In this document: positions 8,492 through 15,888 of the stretch, in pieces
Layout: each line of letters opens with the position of its first letter
Position numbering within the stretch: position 1 is the first letter of the stretch
Assembly: GCF_024448165.1 (NCBI RefSeq)
Contig: NZ_JAMOLN010000067.1
Location: 1 to 43,139, forward strand
Source of the DNA: Streptomyces longispororuber
GTDB lineage: Bacteria > Actinomycetota > Actinomycetes > Streptomycetales > Streptomycetaceae
Direction: 5' to 3'
DNA: 43,139 nucleotides
The notes under the pieces: model-generated
What the model was told of the DNA's origin: nothing
Seen by the model: only the letters and a program-made list of their open reading frames with translations
The model's database searches: none
Made by a program: the position numbers and the translations under genes

Positions 8492-8610
8492 ATGGGGCAA
8501 ACCCGGACAGGCCGGTCATGGTGGATCCGTTGCCAGGCGCCGAAGCGCTCACAGCGTCCCGTCACCGGGAGGCGCCGGGCACCCCCCGTCCCCGAACGAA
8601 GGCTTTCTAC

Positions 8611-8979
8611 GTGTTCACCTCTGCCCGCAAGACCTCGTCCCGCGTCCGTCGTCTCGCCGTCGCCGGTGTGCTCACCGGCGCCGCCGGCGCGATGGTGATC
8701 GTCGGCACCGGCTCCGCCTCCGCCGCGACCGCCGCCGCCCCGACCGGCTCCTGGGACTCCGTCGCGCAGTGCGAGGCCGGCGGCAACTGGTCCGCCAACA
8801 CCGGCAACGGCTTCTACGGCGGCCTGCAGTTCACGCAGTCCACCTGGGCCGCCTACGGCGGCACCCAGTACGCCCCCAGCGCGCACCTCGCCAGCAAGGC
8901 CGAGCAGATCACCGTCGGCAACAAGGTCCTCGCCAGCCAGGGCGCCGGCGCCTGGCCGAACTGCGGCGTCAGCCTCTGA
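8611..8979 (+). CDS. Secreted resuscitation-promoting factor-like protein (Rpf/transglycosylase domain only)
   Basis: A 122-residue exported protein. The signal peptide has RKTSSRVRR followed by a hydrophobic core and a cut site after residue 38 (SASA). The mature part is almost entirely one Rpf domain: SWDSVAQCEAGGNWSANTGNGFYGG contains the catalytic Glu (E55). C54 and C118 are placed for the family's disulfide. Rpf proteins cleave peptidoglycan glycan strands and promote exit from dormancy. No LysM, DUF348 or G5 domain is attached, making it one of the smallest forms. The GTG start is supported by GAAGG at 8598-8602. The upstream region carries five DosR-like sites. Confidence 0.9.
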   Translation: MFTSARKTSSRVRRLAVAGVLTGAAGAMVIVGTGSASAATAAAPTGSWDSVAQCEAGGNWSANTGNGFYGGLQFTQSTWAAYGGTQYAPSAHLASKAEQITVGNKVLASQGAGAWPNCGVSL

Positions 8980-8989
8980 CCGGGCTGAC

Positions 8990-9328
8990 TCAGACGGCGT
9001 CGGGGCCCCGCTCGCCCGTCCGCACCCGCACCACGGTGTCGACGGGCACGGCCCAGACCTTGCCGTCACCGATCTTGCCGGTCCGGGCGGCCCGCACGAT
9101 CGCCTCCATCGCGGCCTCGGCGTCGTCGTCCCCGACGACGACCTCGATCCGCACCTTGGGCACCAGGTCGACCTGGTACTCCGCGCCCCGGTACACCTCG
9201 GTGTGCCCGCGCTGCCGCCCGTAACCGCTGGCCTCGGTCACCGTCAGGCCCTGCACGCCCAGCTCCTGCAGCGCCGTCTTGACCTCGTCGAGACGGAACG
9301 GCTTGACGACCGCGGTGATCAGCTTCAT
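8990..9328 (-). CDS. glnK: PII nitrogen regulatory protein
   Basis: A 112-residue PII signal protein that senses 2-oxoglutarate and ATP/ADP and, as GlnK, blocks the AmtB channel. The sequence begins MKLITAVVKPFRLDEVKTAL. The T-loop RGHTEVYRGAEYQVDLVPK includes Tyr51, the residue adenylylated by GlnD in streptomycetes. The C-terminal signature is TGKIGDGKVWAV. Its start overlaps the amtB stop by 4 nt, so the two are translationally coupled. No glnD follows; the next gene downstream is the convergent Rpf-like gene, so this differs from the usual amtB-glnK-glnD operon. Confidence 0.95.
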   Translation of the reverse strand: MKLITAVVKPFRLDEVKTALQELGVQGLTVTEASGYGRQRGHTEVYRGAEYQVDLVPKVRIEVVVGDDDAEAAMEAIVRAARTGKIGDGKVWAVPVDTVVRVRTGERGPDAV

Positions 9329-10656
9329 GACTGCTTGGCCTTTCCGGCGACGGAGACGGGAGCGTGGGCGGGGTGCGCCGAGGCGCTCAGGACGCCGTGA
9401 TCGTACGCACTCTCCGCGTGCACCGTCTGGTCCAGGCCCGTCAGCTCCTCCTCGGCCGCGGCCCGGAACCCCAGGAACCGGTCGACGGCCCTGCCGAGCC
9501 CGTACGTCACCGCGAACGTGTACGCCGCCACGACCAGCACGGCGACCAGCTGCTTGCCGAGCTGCCCGAACCCGCCGCCGTAGAAGAGGCCCTCCTTCGC
9601 GCCCGACCCGGTCATCGCCGACGTCGCGAACAGGCCGATCAGGACCGTGCCCACGACACCGCCGACGAAGTGCACGCCGACCACGTCCAGTGAGTCGTCG
9701 TAGTCGAAGCGGAACTTCCAGGCGACGGCGTACGAGCACACGACACCGGCCGCGAGCCCGACGACGGCCGCGCCGGGCACCCCCACGACGCCGCAGGCCG
9801 GGGTGATCGCGACCAGCCCCGCCACCGCACCGGACGCCGCGCCGAACGTCGTCGGGTGCCCGTCCCGCCGCTGCTCCACGAACAGCCAGCCCAGCAGTCC
9901 CGTGCAGCCCGCGATCAGGGTGTTGAACAGGGAGGCCGCGGCGAGGCCGTTCGCGCCGAGCGCCGAACCGCCGTTGAAGCCGAGCCAGCCGAACCAGAGC
10001 AGGCCCGCGCCCATGATCACCATCGGCAGGTTGTGCGGGCGCATCGCGTCCTTCTTGAAGCCGAGGCGCGGCCCGAGCACCAGGCACAGGGCGAGACCCG
10101 ACGCGCCCGAGGCGATCTCGACGACGAGGCCGCCCGCGAAGTCGAGGGCCCCCAGGTGCTGCGCGATCCAGCCGCCAGGACCCCACACCCAGTGCGCGAC
10201 GGGAACGTATACGAGCAGCGCCCACAGCGGTACGAAGACCAGCCACGCCCCGAACCTCGTGCGGTCCGCGACGGCTCCGCTGATCAGCGCGGTGGTCAGG
10301 ATCGCGAAGGTCAGCTGGAACGTCGTGAAGAGGAAGGTGGGGACCGTGCCGGTCACCGAGTCCGGGCCGATCCCCGCCATGCCCGCGTGCTCCAGACCGC
10401 CGATCAGGCCCGCGAACGCGTCGTCGCCGAACGCGAGCGAGTACCCCGCGACCAGCCACACCACCGTCACGAGCGCGATGGACACGAAGCTCATCATCAG
10501 CATGTTGAGGACGCTCTTCGTGCGGACCATGCCGCCGTAGAACAGGGCGAGGCCCGGCGTCATGAGGAGGACGAGGGCCGTGGCGGCGAGCAGCCAGGCG
10601 GTGTCACCGGTGTCGAGGGCGGCTTGCGCGGCGAGGGGCACGGTCGTGGCAGGCAT
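9325..10656 (-). CDS. amtB: Ammonium transporter Amt/MEP/Rh family
   Basis: A 443-residue membrane protein with about 11 helices. The opening (DTGDTAWLLAATALVLLMTPGLALFYGGMVRTKSVLNM) is the classic Amt signature. Others are the DFAGGLVVEIASG segment and the FVGGVVGTVLIGLF segment with pore histidines (the second His in GVHFVGG). The ATG at 10656 is preferred over a GTG at 10695, because the GTG overlaps the putative GlnR half-sites; no strong ribosome binding site supports either. The pair with glnK forms an ammonium uptake and sensing unit. Confidence 0.93.
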   Translation of the reverse strand: MPATTVPLAAQAALDTGDTAWLLAATALVLLMTPGLALFYGGMVRTKSVLNMLMMSFVSIALVTVVWLVAGYSLAFGDDAFAGLIGGLEHAGMAGIGPDSVTGTVPTFLFTTFQLTFAILTTALISGAVADRTRFGAWLVFVPLWALLVYVPVAHWVWGPGGWIAQHLGALDFAGGLVVEIASGASGLALCLVLGPRLGFKKDAMRPHNLPMVIMGAGLLWFGWLGFNGGSALGANGLAAASLFNTLIAGCTGLLGWLFVEQRRDGHPTTFGAASGAVAGLVAITPACGVVGVPGAAVVGLAAGVVCSYAVAWKFRFDYDDSLDVVGVHFVGGVVGTVLIGLFATSAMTGSGAKEGLFYGGGFGQLGKQLVAVLVVAAYTFAVTYGLGRAVDRFLGFRAAAEEELTGLDQTVHAESAYDHGVLSASAHPAHAPVSVAGKAKQS

Positions 10657-10679
10657 GCGGGCCAGCGTCACCGGCCCGC

Positions 10680-10735
10680 GTTTCGGAATCCGCACCCCGG
10701 CGTTTCCGCCGTGTTTCGTGTTGCCGAGGGGTTAC
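10680..10735 (-). promoter_or_regulatory. Putative GlnR boxes upstream of amtB-glnK
   Basis: Read on the minus strand, GTAAC (10735-10731), 6 nt, GCAAC (10724-10720), 2 nt, GAAAC (10717-10713), 6 nt, GAAAC (10706-10702); a further GAAAC lies at 10684-10680. Paired pentamers gTnAC/GaAAC with 6-nt spacers are the known GlnR operator design in streptomycetes, and amtB is a classic GlnR target. The junction of the two pairs (2 nt instead of 6) is irregular. Confidence 0.6.
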
Positions 10736-10785
10736 CGGGACCTCACGGTGCTGCGGCGCTTTCCGGATCAGGGACAATGGGCGCC

Positions 10786-11727
10786 ATGAGCGTTCACACC
10801 CCCGCACCCGGATCCGCGCACCGCGCCGGCTTCGCCTGCTTCGTCGGCCGCCCCAACGCGGGCAAGTCCACCCTCACGAACGCTCTGGTCGGCAAGAAGG
10901 TGGCCATCACCGCCGACCAGCCGCAGACCACGCGGCACACCGTGCGCGGCATCGTCCACCGCGACGACGCGCAGCTGATCCTGGTGGACACCCCCGGTCT
11001 GCACAAGCCGCGCACCCTGCTCGGCGAGCGGCTGAACGACGTCGTGCGCACCACGTGGGCCGAGGTCGACGTCATCGGCTTCTGCCTGCCCGCGAACGAG
11101 AAGCTCGGCCCCGGCGACCGGTTCATCGCCAAGGAACTCGCGTCCATCAAGAAGACGCCGAAGATCGCCATCGTCACCAAGACCGACCTCGTCGACAGCA
11201 AGCAGCTCGCCGAGCAGCTCATCGCCATCGACCAGCTCGGCAAGGAGCTCGGCTTCGAGTGGGCCGAGATCATCCCGGTCTCCGCCGTCGGCGACAAGCA
11301 GGTCGACCTGCTGGCCGACCTCATCGTCCCGCTGCTCCCCGAGGGCCCCGCGCTCTACCCGGAGGGCGACCTCACCGACGAGCCCGAGCAGGTCATGGTC
11401 GCCGAGCTGATCCGCGAGGCCGCGCTCGAAGGCGTCCGGGACGAGCTGCCGCACTCCATCGCCGTCGTCGTCGAGGAGATGCTGCCGCGCGAGGACCGCC
11501 CCGCCGACAAGCCGCTCCTCGACATCCACGCCTTCGTCTACATCGAGCGGCCCAGCCAGAAGGGCATCATCATCGGCCCCAAGGGCAAGCGCCTCAAGGA
11601 CGTCGGCATCAAGTCCCGCAAGCAGATCGAGGCGCTGCTCGGTACGCCCGTCTACCTCGACCTGCACGTCAAGGTCGCCAAGGACTGGCAGCGCGACCCG
11701 CGCCAGCTGCGCAAGCTCGGCTTCTAG
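10786..11727 (+). CDS. era: GTPase Era, ribosome assembly
   Basis: A 313-residue GTPase that binds 16S rRNA during 30S assembly. The G1 loop GRPNAGKS is at residues 21-28. The G3 motif (DTPG) and G4 motif (TKTD) follow. The C-terminal KH domain carries GIIIGPKGKRLKDVGIKSRKQIEALLG. ATG 10786 is chosen; AGGGA at 10770-10774 is 11 nt upstream, and an alternative ATG at 10777 would leave only 2 nt. The last 4 nt overlap the end of the convergent regulator gene. Confidence 0.96.
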   Translation: MSVHTPAPGSAHRAGFACFVGRPNAGKSTLTNALVGKKVAITADQPQTTRHTVRGIVHRDDAQLILVDTPGLHKPRTLLGERLNDVVRTTWAEVDVIGFCLPANEKLGPGDRFIAKELASIKKTPKIAIVTKTDLVDSKQLAEQLIAIDQLGKELGFEWAEIIPVSAVGDKQVDLLADLIVPLLPEGPALYPEGDLTDEPEQVMVAELIREAALEGVRDELPHSIAVVVEEMLPREDRPADKPLLDIHAFVYIERPSQKGIIIGPKGKRLKDVGIKSRKQIEALLGTPVYLDLHVKVAKDWQRDPRQLRKLGF

Positions 11728-12560
11728 GCGCTGTCGCTGGGGGACAGGTCCTGGACGCCGATCACCCGCAGCAGTTCGAGGCGCTCGTACGTCTCCGTGC
11801 CCGGCCGTGCCGAGTGCACGACGAGCATCTGGCCGTGCCCGTCGCCGGTCAGCACCTCGCAGTCGAGGTCGAGGACGCCGACCACCGGGTGCACGAAACG
11901 CTTCGTCGCCGCGCGCCGCACCAGCACCTCGTGCTCCTGCCAGAGCGCCTCGAACTCGCCCGATCCCGCCCGCAGTTCGGCCACCAGGGCGGCCGGGCCC
12001 GGATCGTCCGGGCGGGCGCCGGTGACCGCCCGCAGCGTCGCCACGTGGGTGCGGGCGTGCTGCTCGTGGCTCTCGGCCGGGAGCAGGGTGCGGCTCGCCG
12101 GTTCCAGGAAGAACCGGCGGATCATGTTCACCCCGGCGTTGTCGCCGGACAGGGCCACCGCCATGGCGTTCTGCGCGAGCACCTCGCCCCAGTCGCTCAG
12201 CACCTGGGCCGGCAGATCGTGCAGCCGGTCCAGGATCATCAGCAGGCCCGGCCGCACATGGCCCGACGACGTGCCGGGCCGCGGCGGCTCCTCGCCCGCC
12301 AGATGGAACAGGTGGTCCCGCTCGTCCGCCGTCAGCCGCAGCGCGCGGGCCAGGGCGGTCAGCATCTGGCGCGACGGATGCGAGCCGCGGCGCTGCTCGA
12401 GCCGCGTGTAGTAGTCCGTGGACATCCCGGCCAGCTGCGCCACCTCCTCACGGCGCAGGCCCGGCGTACGGCGGCGCAGTCCCTCGGCGAGGCCCACGTC
12501 CGCGGGGGACAGGCGGGTGCGGGAGCGGCGCAGGAAGTCGGCGAGTTCGGCTCGGTTCAC
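11724..12560 (-). CDS. XRE-type regulator with MmyB-like ligand-binding domain
   Basis: A 278-residue regulator. The N-terminal helix-turn-helix (about residues 10-70) includes RREEVAQLAGMSTDYYTRLEQRRG, the hallmark of this actinobacterial family. The C-terminal two thirds is a PAS-like MmyB ligand-binding domain containing AGVNMIRRFFLEP and the HPVVGVLDLDCEVL stretch. A crystallised family member from Chloroflexus bound a fatty acid, and such genes are frequently divergent from short-chain dehydrogenases, as here. The end overlaps convergent era by 4 nt. It probably represses the divergent oxidoreductase gene through the inverted repeat at 12590-12616. Confidence 0.9.
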   Translation of the reverse strand: MNRAELADFLRRSRTRLSPADVGLAEGLRRRTPGLRREEVAQLAGMSTDYYTRLEQRRGSHPSRQMLTALARALRLTADERDHLFHLAGEEPPRPGTSSGHVRPGLLMILDRLHDLPAQVLSDWGEVLAQNAMAVALSGDNAGVNMIRRFFLEPASRTLLPAESHEQHARTHVATLRAVTGARPDDPGPAALVAELRAGSGEFEALWQEHEVLVRRAATKRFVHPVVGVLDLDCEVLTGDGHGQMLVVHSARPGTETYERLELLRVIGVQDLSPSDSA

Positions 12561-12589
12561 GCTTCCAGCATCACGCGGATCCCGGGCCG

Positions 12590-12658
12590 TATCCAGGGAG
12601 TGCCGCTCCCTGGATAACCGCGTCTCTCCCGCCGCGACCGCAGAGCATCCAGGCTCTG
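12590..12658. promoter_or_regulatory. Operator region between the MmyB-type regulator and its divergent oxidoreductase
   Basis: TATCCAGGGAG (12590-12600) and CTCCCTGGATA (12606-12616) are perfect 11-bp inverted arms around a 5-nt centre. A weaker element with CAGAGC (12641-12646) and GCTCTG (12653-12658) encloses another ATCCAGG half-site (12647-12653). The location in a 127-nt divergent promoter region is what is expected of the adjacent regulator's operator. Confidence 0.7.
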
Positions 12659-12687
12659 AGCATGGCTACGACGACGAGGAGGCGGCC

Positions 12688-13542
12688 ATGCTGATTCTGG
12701 TGACCGGAGCGACAGGGCAGGTCGGACGGCGCTTCGTGCCGAGGCTGCTGCAGAACACGGCGCCCGGCGACGAGGTGCGGGTGCTCGTACGGGACGCGGC
12801 GCGCGGTGAACGGTTCGCCGAGCTCGGCGCGCAGGTGCAGGTCGGCGATCTGCGCGACACGGATGTGCTCGGCAAGGCGACGGCCGGGGTGGAAGCGGTG
12901 GTGAACGTCGCGGCGGCGTTCCGCGGGGTGCCCGACGAGGAGGCGCAGGCCGTCAACCGGGACGCCGCGATCGAGCTCGGCCGGGCCGCGGTGGCCTCCG
13001 GCGTGCGGCGGTTCGTGCAGGTCAGTACGGGGCTCGTGTACGGGGCGGGGCGGGGCCGGCCGCTGGTCGAGGGTGACGAGACGGTGCCCGGTGGTCATCT
13101 CTGGGGCGCCTACCCGCAGTCGAAGTGGGAGGCGGAGCGTGCGCTGGGCGCCATGGACGGGCTCGACGACCTGCGTATCGGGCGGCTCCCGTTCGTGTAC
13201 GGCGACGGGGATCCGCATCTGGACAACGTGATGGACTGGGCGCCGAACTGGCCCGCCATGCAGCGGTTGCACATGGGTCACCACGCGGATGTCGCGCAGG
13301 GTCTGCAGCGCCTTCTCTACGCGCCGGGCGCGACCGGCGTCTACAACATCGCCGACGACGCGCCCGTCACCACGGTCGATCTCTTCCAGCTCAATGGGGT
13401 GCCGGTGCCGCGGGAGGCGTACGACAAGGATGCGGCGGACCCGTGGCACAGCGTGATGTCGACGACTCGCATCCGCCACGAGCTGGGCTACCGCCCGCTG
13501 TTCCCGTCCGTGTGGACGGCCCGGGATGCGGGTGCCCTTTAG
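12688..13542 (+). CDS. NAD(P)-dependent epimerase/reductase of the extended short-chain dehydrogenase family
   Basis: A 284-residue Rossmann protein. The nucleotide-binding motif is TGATGQVG at residues 6-13, followed by VGDLRD and a VNVAAAF strand. The catalytic Tyr/Lys pair is in YPQSKWE, preceded by VQVSTGLVYG. The GAGGAGG at 12676-12682 lies 5 nt before the ATG. The substrate is unknown; it may modify the ligand sensed by the divergent regulator. The gene ends at the start of a 116-bp tandem repeat. Confidence 0.87.
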   Translation: MLILVTGATGQVGRRFVPRLLQNTAPGDEVRVLVRDAARGERFAELGAQVQVGDLRDTDVLGKATAGVEAVVNVAAAFRGVPDEEAQAVNRDAAIELGRAAVASGVRRFVQVSTGLVYGAGRGRPLVEGDETVPGGHLWGAYPQSKWEAERALGAMDGLDDLRIGRLPFVYGDGDPHLDNVMDWAPNWPAMQRLHMGHHADVAQGLQRLLYAPGATGVYNIADDAPVTTVDLFQLNGVPVPREAYDKDAADPWHSVMSTTRIRHELGYRPLFPSVWTARDAGAL

Positions 13543-13829
13543 GGGTGCGGGGAACTGCGCGACCAGCCCCCACCGGCGGCCACCCGGGGAACGGCCTCGG
13601 GGCGCCGCCCCGGACCCCGCTCCTCAAGCGCCAGCGGGGCTTGATCCGGCTCGCCCAGGGGCGCGGGGAACTGCGCGACCAGCCCCCACCGGCGGCCACC
13701 CGGGGAACGGCCTCGGGGCGCTGCCCCGGACCCCGCTCCTCAAGCGCCGGAGGGGCTTGATCCGGCTCGCCCAGGGGCGCGGGGAACTGCGCGACCAGCC
13801 CCCACCGGCGCTCAGCCGGGGAACGGCCT
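13541..13829. repeat. 116-bp tandem repeat, about 2.4 units, of the dispersed intergenic family
   Basis: The segment GCGGGGAACTGCGCGACCAG recurs with exactly 116-bp spacing (GGAACTGCGC at 13551, 13667 and 13783). Units one and two are near-identical over their full length, including GGGGAACGGCCTCGGGGCG and CAAGCGCC...GGGGCTTGATCCGG. The third unit is truncated after about 45 bp. The element fills the gap between the oxidoreductase and the convergent GNAT gene. Similar single copies lie at 7786-7820 and 21650-21774. It contains GC-rich hairpins and may terminate transcription from both sides. Confidence 0.85.
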
Positions 13830-14636
13830 TCATGGGCCGGAGGCGATCAGCGCCGTGCCCACCGGGCGGAAACCCAAGCGGGCGTACAGGCGCGCCACAT
13901 CGTCATCCCCGGCCGAGAGGAACACCGTCCCCACGCCGGAGGCCACCGCGTGAGCGACCAGCGCCGACGTCACCGCGAGACCCAGCCCCCGCCGCCTCGC
14001 CGCGGGCAACGTACCGACGCCCGCCACCTCGGTGACGTCACCGACGGGCAGGTGCAGGCCGGAGCTGAGCACCACCCCGTTCTCCACCGCCGCCGCGACG
14101 ACGACCTGCCCTGCCCGGATCCGGTCCTGGTATCCGGGCAGGGCGCCGTCCGTCGCCCGCGCCGCGATCTCCGCGGTCAGTTCGGCGGCCCCCGCCGTGC
14201 CGACCGCGGTCCCGGGATGCGCGAAGGCCACATGGGGCAGGGCCAACGCCCCGGCCAGGAAAGGGTCCTGGGCGGACAGGATCCGGACCAGCGGGTGCGG
14301 TTCACCCAGGGCCCCGCCCTCCCGCGCCATCAGTGGATGCGCGTGCACCACGAGTCCCGAGGCCTCCACGGCCTCCCGCAGCCCCGGCGTCGTCTCCGCC
14401 ACCCACTCGAACGCCTCGGGAGCCCCCAGCTCCCGCTGCCGGGCCCGGACGGCGAGCACGTCGGAGACGGTGGGCGGCGGAGCGTCCGCACGGAGCGCGG
14501 GCCGGGCGTAGTAGGGCCAGCCGGCGCCCTCCCGGACGAACAGGGTGAGGGAGCCGAAGTCCTCCACCCGGGCGGCGGCCCGCGGCACCGTGTCGTAGTA
14601 CCGCTCCAGCTGGTCCAGAAGATGTTCCGCAGACAT
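13830..14636 (-). CDS. GNAT-family N-acetyltransferase
   Basis: A 268-residue protein with the GNAT fold in its C-terminal half. The acetyl-CoA-binding motif A is VGTLPAARRRGLGLAVTSALV, followed by a TVFLSAGDDDVARLYARLGF strand-helix typical of motif B. The N-terminal half is less conserved and may set substrate specificity. It starts 10 nt after the MFS gene stop, so it is the last gene of the beta-glucosidase-MFS-GNAT operon. The substrate is unknown. Confidence 0.85.
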   Translation of the reverse strand: MSAEHLLDQLERYYDTVPRAAARVEDFGSLTLFVREGAGWPYYARPALRADAPPPTVSDVLAVRARQRELGAPEAFEWVAETTPGLREAVEASGLVVHAHPLMAREGGALGEPHPLVRILSAQDPFLAGALALPHVAFAHPGTAVGTAGAAELTAEIAARATDGALPGYQDRIRAGQVVVAAAVENGVVLSSGLHLPVGDVTEVAGVGTLPAARRRGLGLAVTSALVAHAVASGVGTVFLSAGDDDVARLYARLGFRPVGTALIASGP

Positions 14637-14646
14637 GGCGCGGACC

Positions 14647-15888
14647 CTATGCGACGCCCTTGATCCGCCGCACCAGAATTGCCCCGGCGAGCCCGATCCC
14701 CGCCGCCACCAGGTACAGCACCCGGTATCCGCCGAGGTGGTTGACGAGCGGGGCGGCCAGCACCGGGGCCGCCACCTGCGGCAGCGAGTTGGCGATGTTG
14801 ATGACGCCGAGGTCCTTGCCGCGGTCGAGGGCCTTCGGCAGGACGTCCGTCATCAGCGCGAAGTCGACCGAGGTGAAGACGCCGAAGCCGACCCCGAGGA
14901 CGGCCGCCGCGACGAGCGCCCCGGTCCAGGTCTGCCAGCCGGACAGCACACCCGTGGCCACCGCCATGAGCACGCCCGACCAGAGCACGAACGGTTTGCG
15001 GCGGCCGATCCGGTCCGACCAGGCCCCGCCCACCACCACCGTGGCGAGCAGCGTCACCCCGTTCACCGCGGTCAGGATCAGCACCCCGGTGTCGGGGTCG
15101 TCGTAGTGCAGCCGGTCGCGCAGGTAGTAGAAGAGGTAGAGAAGGACCAGGGCGTTGCCGAGGTTGATGAGGAAGCGGGTCAGCCACGCCCACGCCAGGT
15201 CCGGATGCCTGCGCGGGCTCAGCCAGAAGCCCGCCGCGAACCGGCGCCAGGACCAGGCCGGACGGGCGGCCGGGTCGAGCCGCAGGTCCGGGTGGCGCAG
15301 TACGTACGGGGCCACGCCCAGCAGGGTGAAGGCCGCGCACGCCACGTACCCGGCCCCGATCCCGCCCGCCGCCGTCGCCAGCCCGGTCCCGGCGACCACG
15401 CCGAGGATCTGCGCGACCCCCAACCAGCCGCCCACGGCGCCCCGTTGGAGCCGTGGCACCCGGTCGGGCACGGCCGCGGTGACCGCCGCGAACGATGCGT
15501 TCAGGGTCAGCTGCGCCAGGCACCAGCCCGCGAAGAGCACCCACAGGGTGTCGGCGCCCGCCAGCACCAGCAGGGACAGCGCGCCGCCCGCCGCGCCCGC
15601 CACGATCCACGGCGTCCGCCGCCCGTACCGGGACACCGTGCGGTCGGAGAGCGCGCCGAACAGCGGGTTGGCGGCGAGCGAGACCACCGCCCCGACGCCC
15701 GTCACCCAGGCGAGCAGCGACTCCTTCGACAGGCCGGTGCCGGGCGCGAACTGCTCGGCCTGCTTCGCGAGGAGGATCTGCAGCGGGCCGTACCAGCCCA
15801 CCCAGATCGCCCCGTTGGCCAGCGCGAGGGCCGCCGTCCAGCCCCGCCCGACCCGGTCGACGGGCTCGTCGAGGGCGAGGGCCGTCAT
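14647..15888 (-). CDS. MFS transporter, sugar (GPH-like) type
   Basis: A 413-residue, 12-helix transporter. Features include SLAANPLFGALSDRTVSRYGRRTPW after helix 2 and GGAWSDRIGRRKPF in the second half, patterns of the MFS sugar symporters related to the glycoside-pentoside-hexuronide group. The ATG start overlaps the stop of the beta-glucosidase gene by 4 nt. The linkage indicates import of beta-glucosides that the enzyme then hydrolyses inside the cell. Confidence 0.85.
   Translation of the reverse strand: MTALALDEPVDRVGRGWTAALALANGAIWVGWYGPLQILLAKQAEQFAPGTGLSKESLLAWVTGVGAVVSLAANPLFGALSDRTVSRYGRRTPWIVAGAAGGALSLLVLAGADTLWVLFAGWCLAQLTLNASFAAVTAAVPDRVPRLQRGAVGGWLGVAQILGVVAGTGLATAAGGIGAGYVACAAFTLLGVAPYVLRHPDLRLDPAARPAWSWRRFAAGFWLSPRRHPDLAWAWLTRFLINLGNALVLLYLFYYLRDRLHYDDPDTGVLILTAVNGVTLLATVVVGGAWSDRIGRRKPFVLWSGVLMAVATGVLSGWQTWTGALVAAAVLGVGFGVFTSVDFALMTDVLPKALDRGKDLGVINIANSLPQVAAPVLAAPLVNHLGGYRVLYLVAAGIGLAGAILVRRIKGVA

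Noticed and set aside
8248..8610. ydaO-type c-di-AMP riboswitch before the Rpf-like gene
   Set aside because: Such riboswitches often precede streptomycete rpf genes, so I looked for it, but the conserved GGAACC- and GGGTGAA-type segments are absent; repeated GGGACTTTGGTCCC-like palindromes are present instead.
9856..10785. An upstream extension of era reading through the amtB region
   Set aside because: The extension is antisense to amtB and low-complexity; Era proteins begin shortly before the GRPNAGKS motif, as from ATG 10786.
11724..11750. CTAGGCGCTGTC at the era stop as a further MITE end
   Set aside because: Only the first bases resemble the family, and the sequence is the coding end of the convergent regulator; no second arm or inner homology is seen.
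13541..13829. CRISPR array
   Set aside because: The period is 116 bp with near-identical whole units and no repeat-spacer alternation; it is a tandem duplication.
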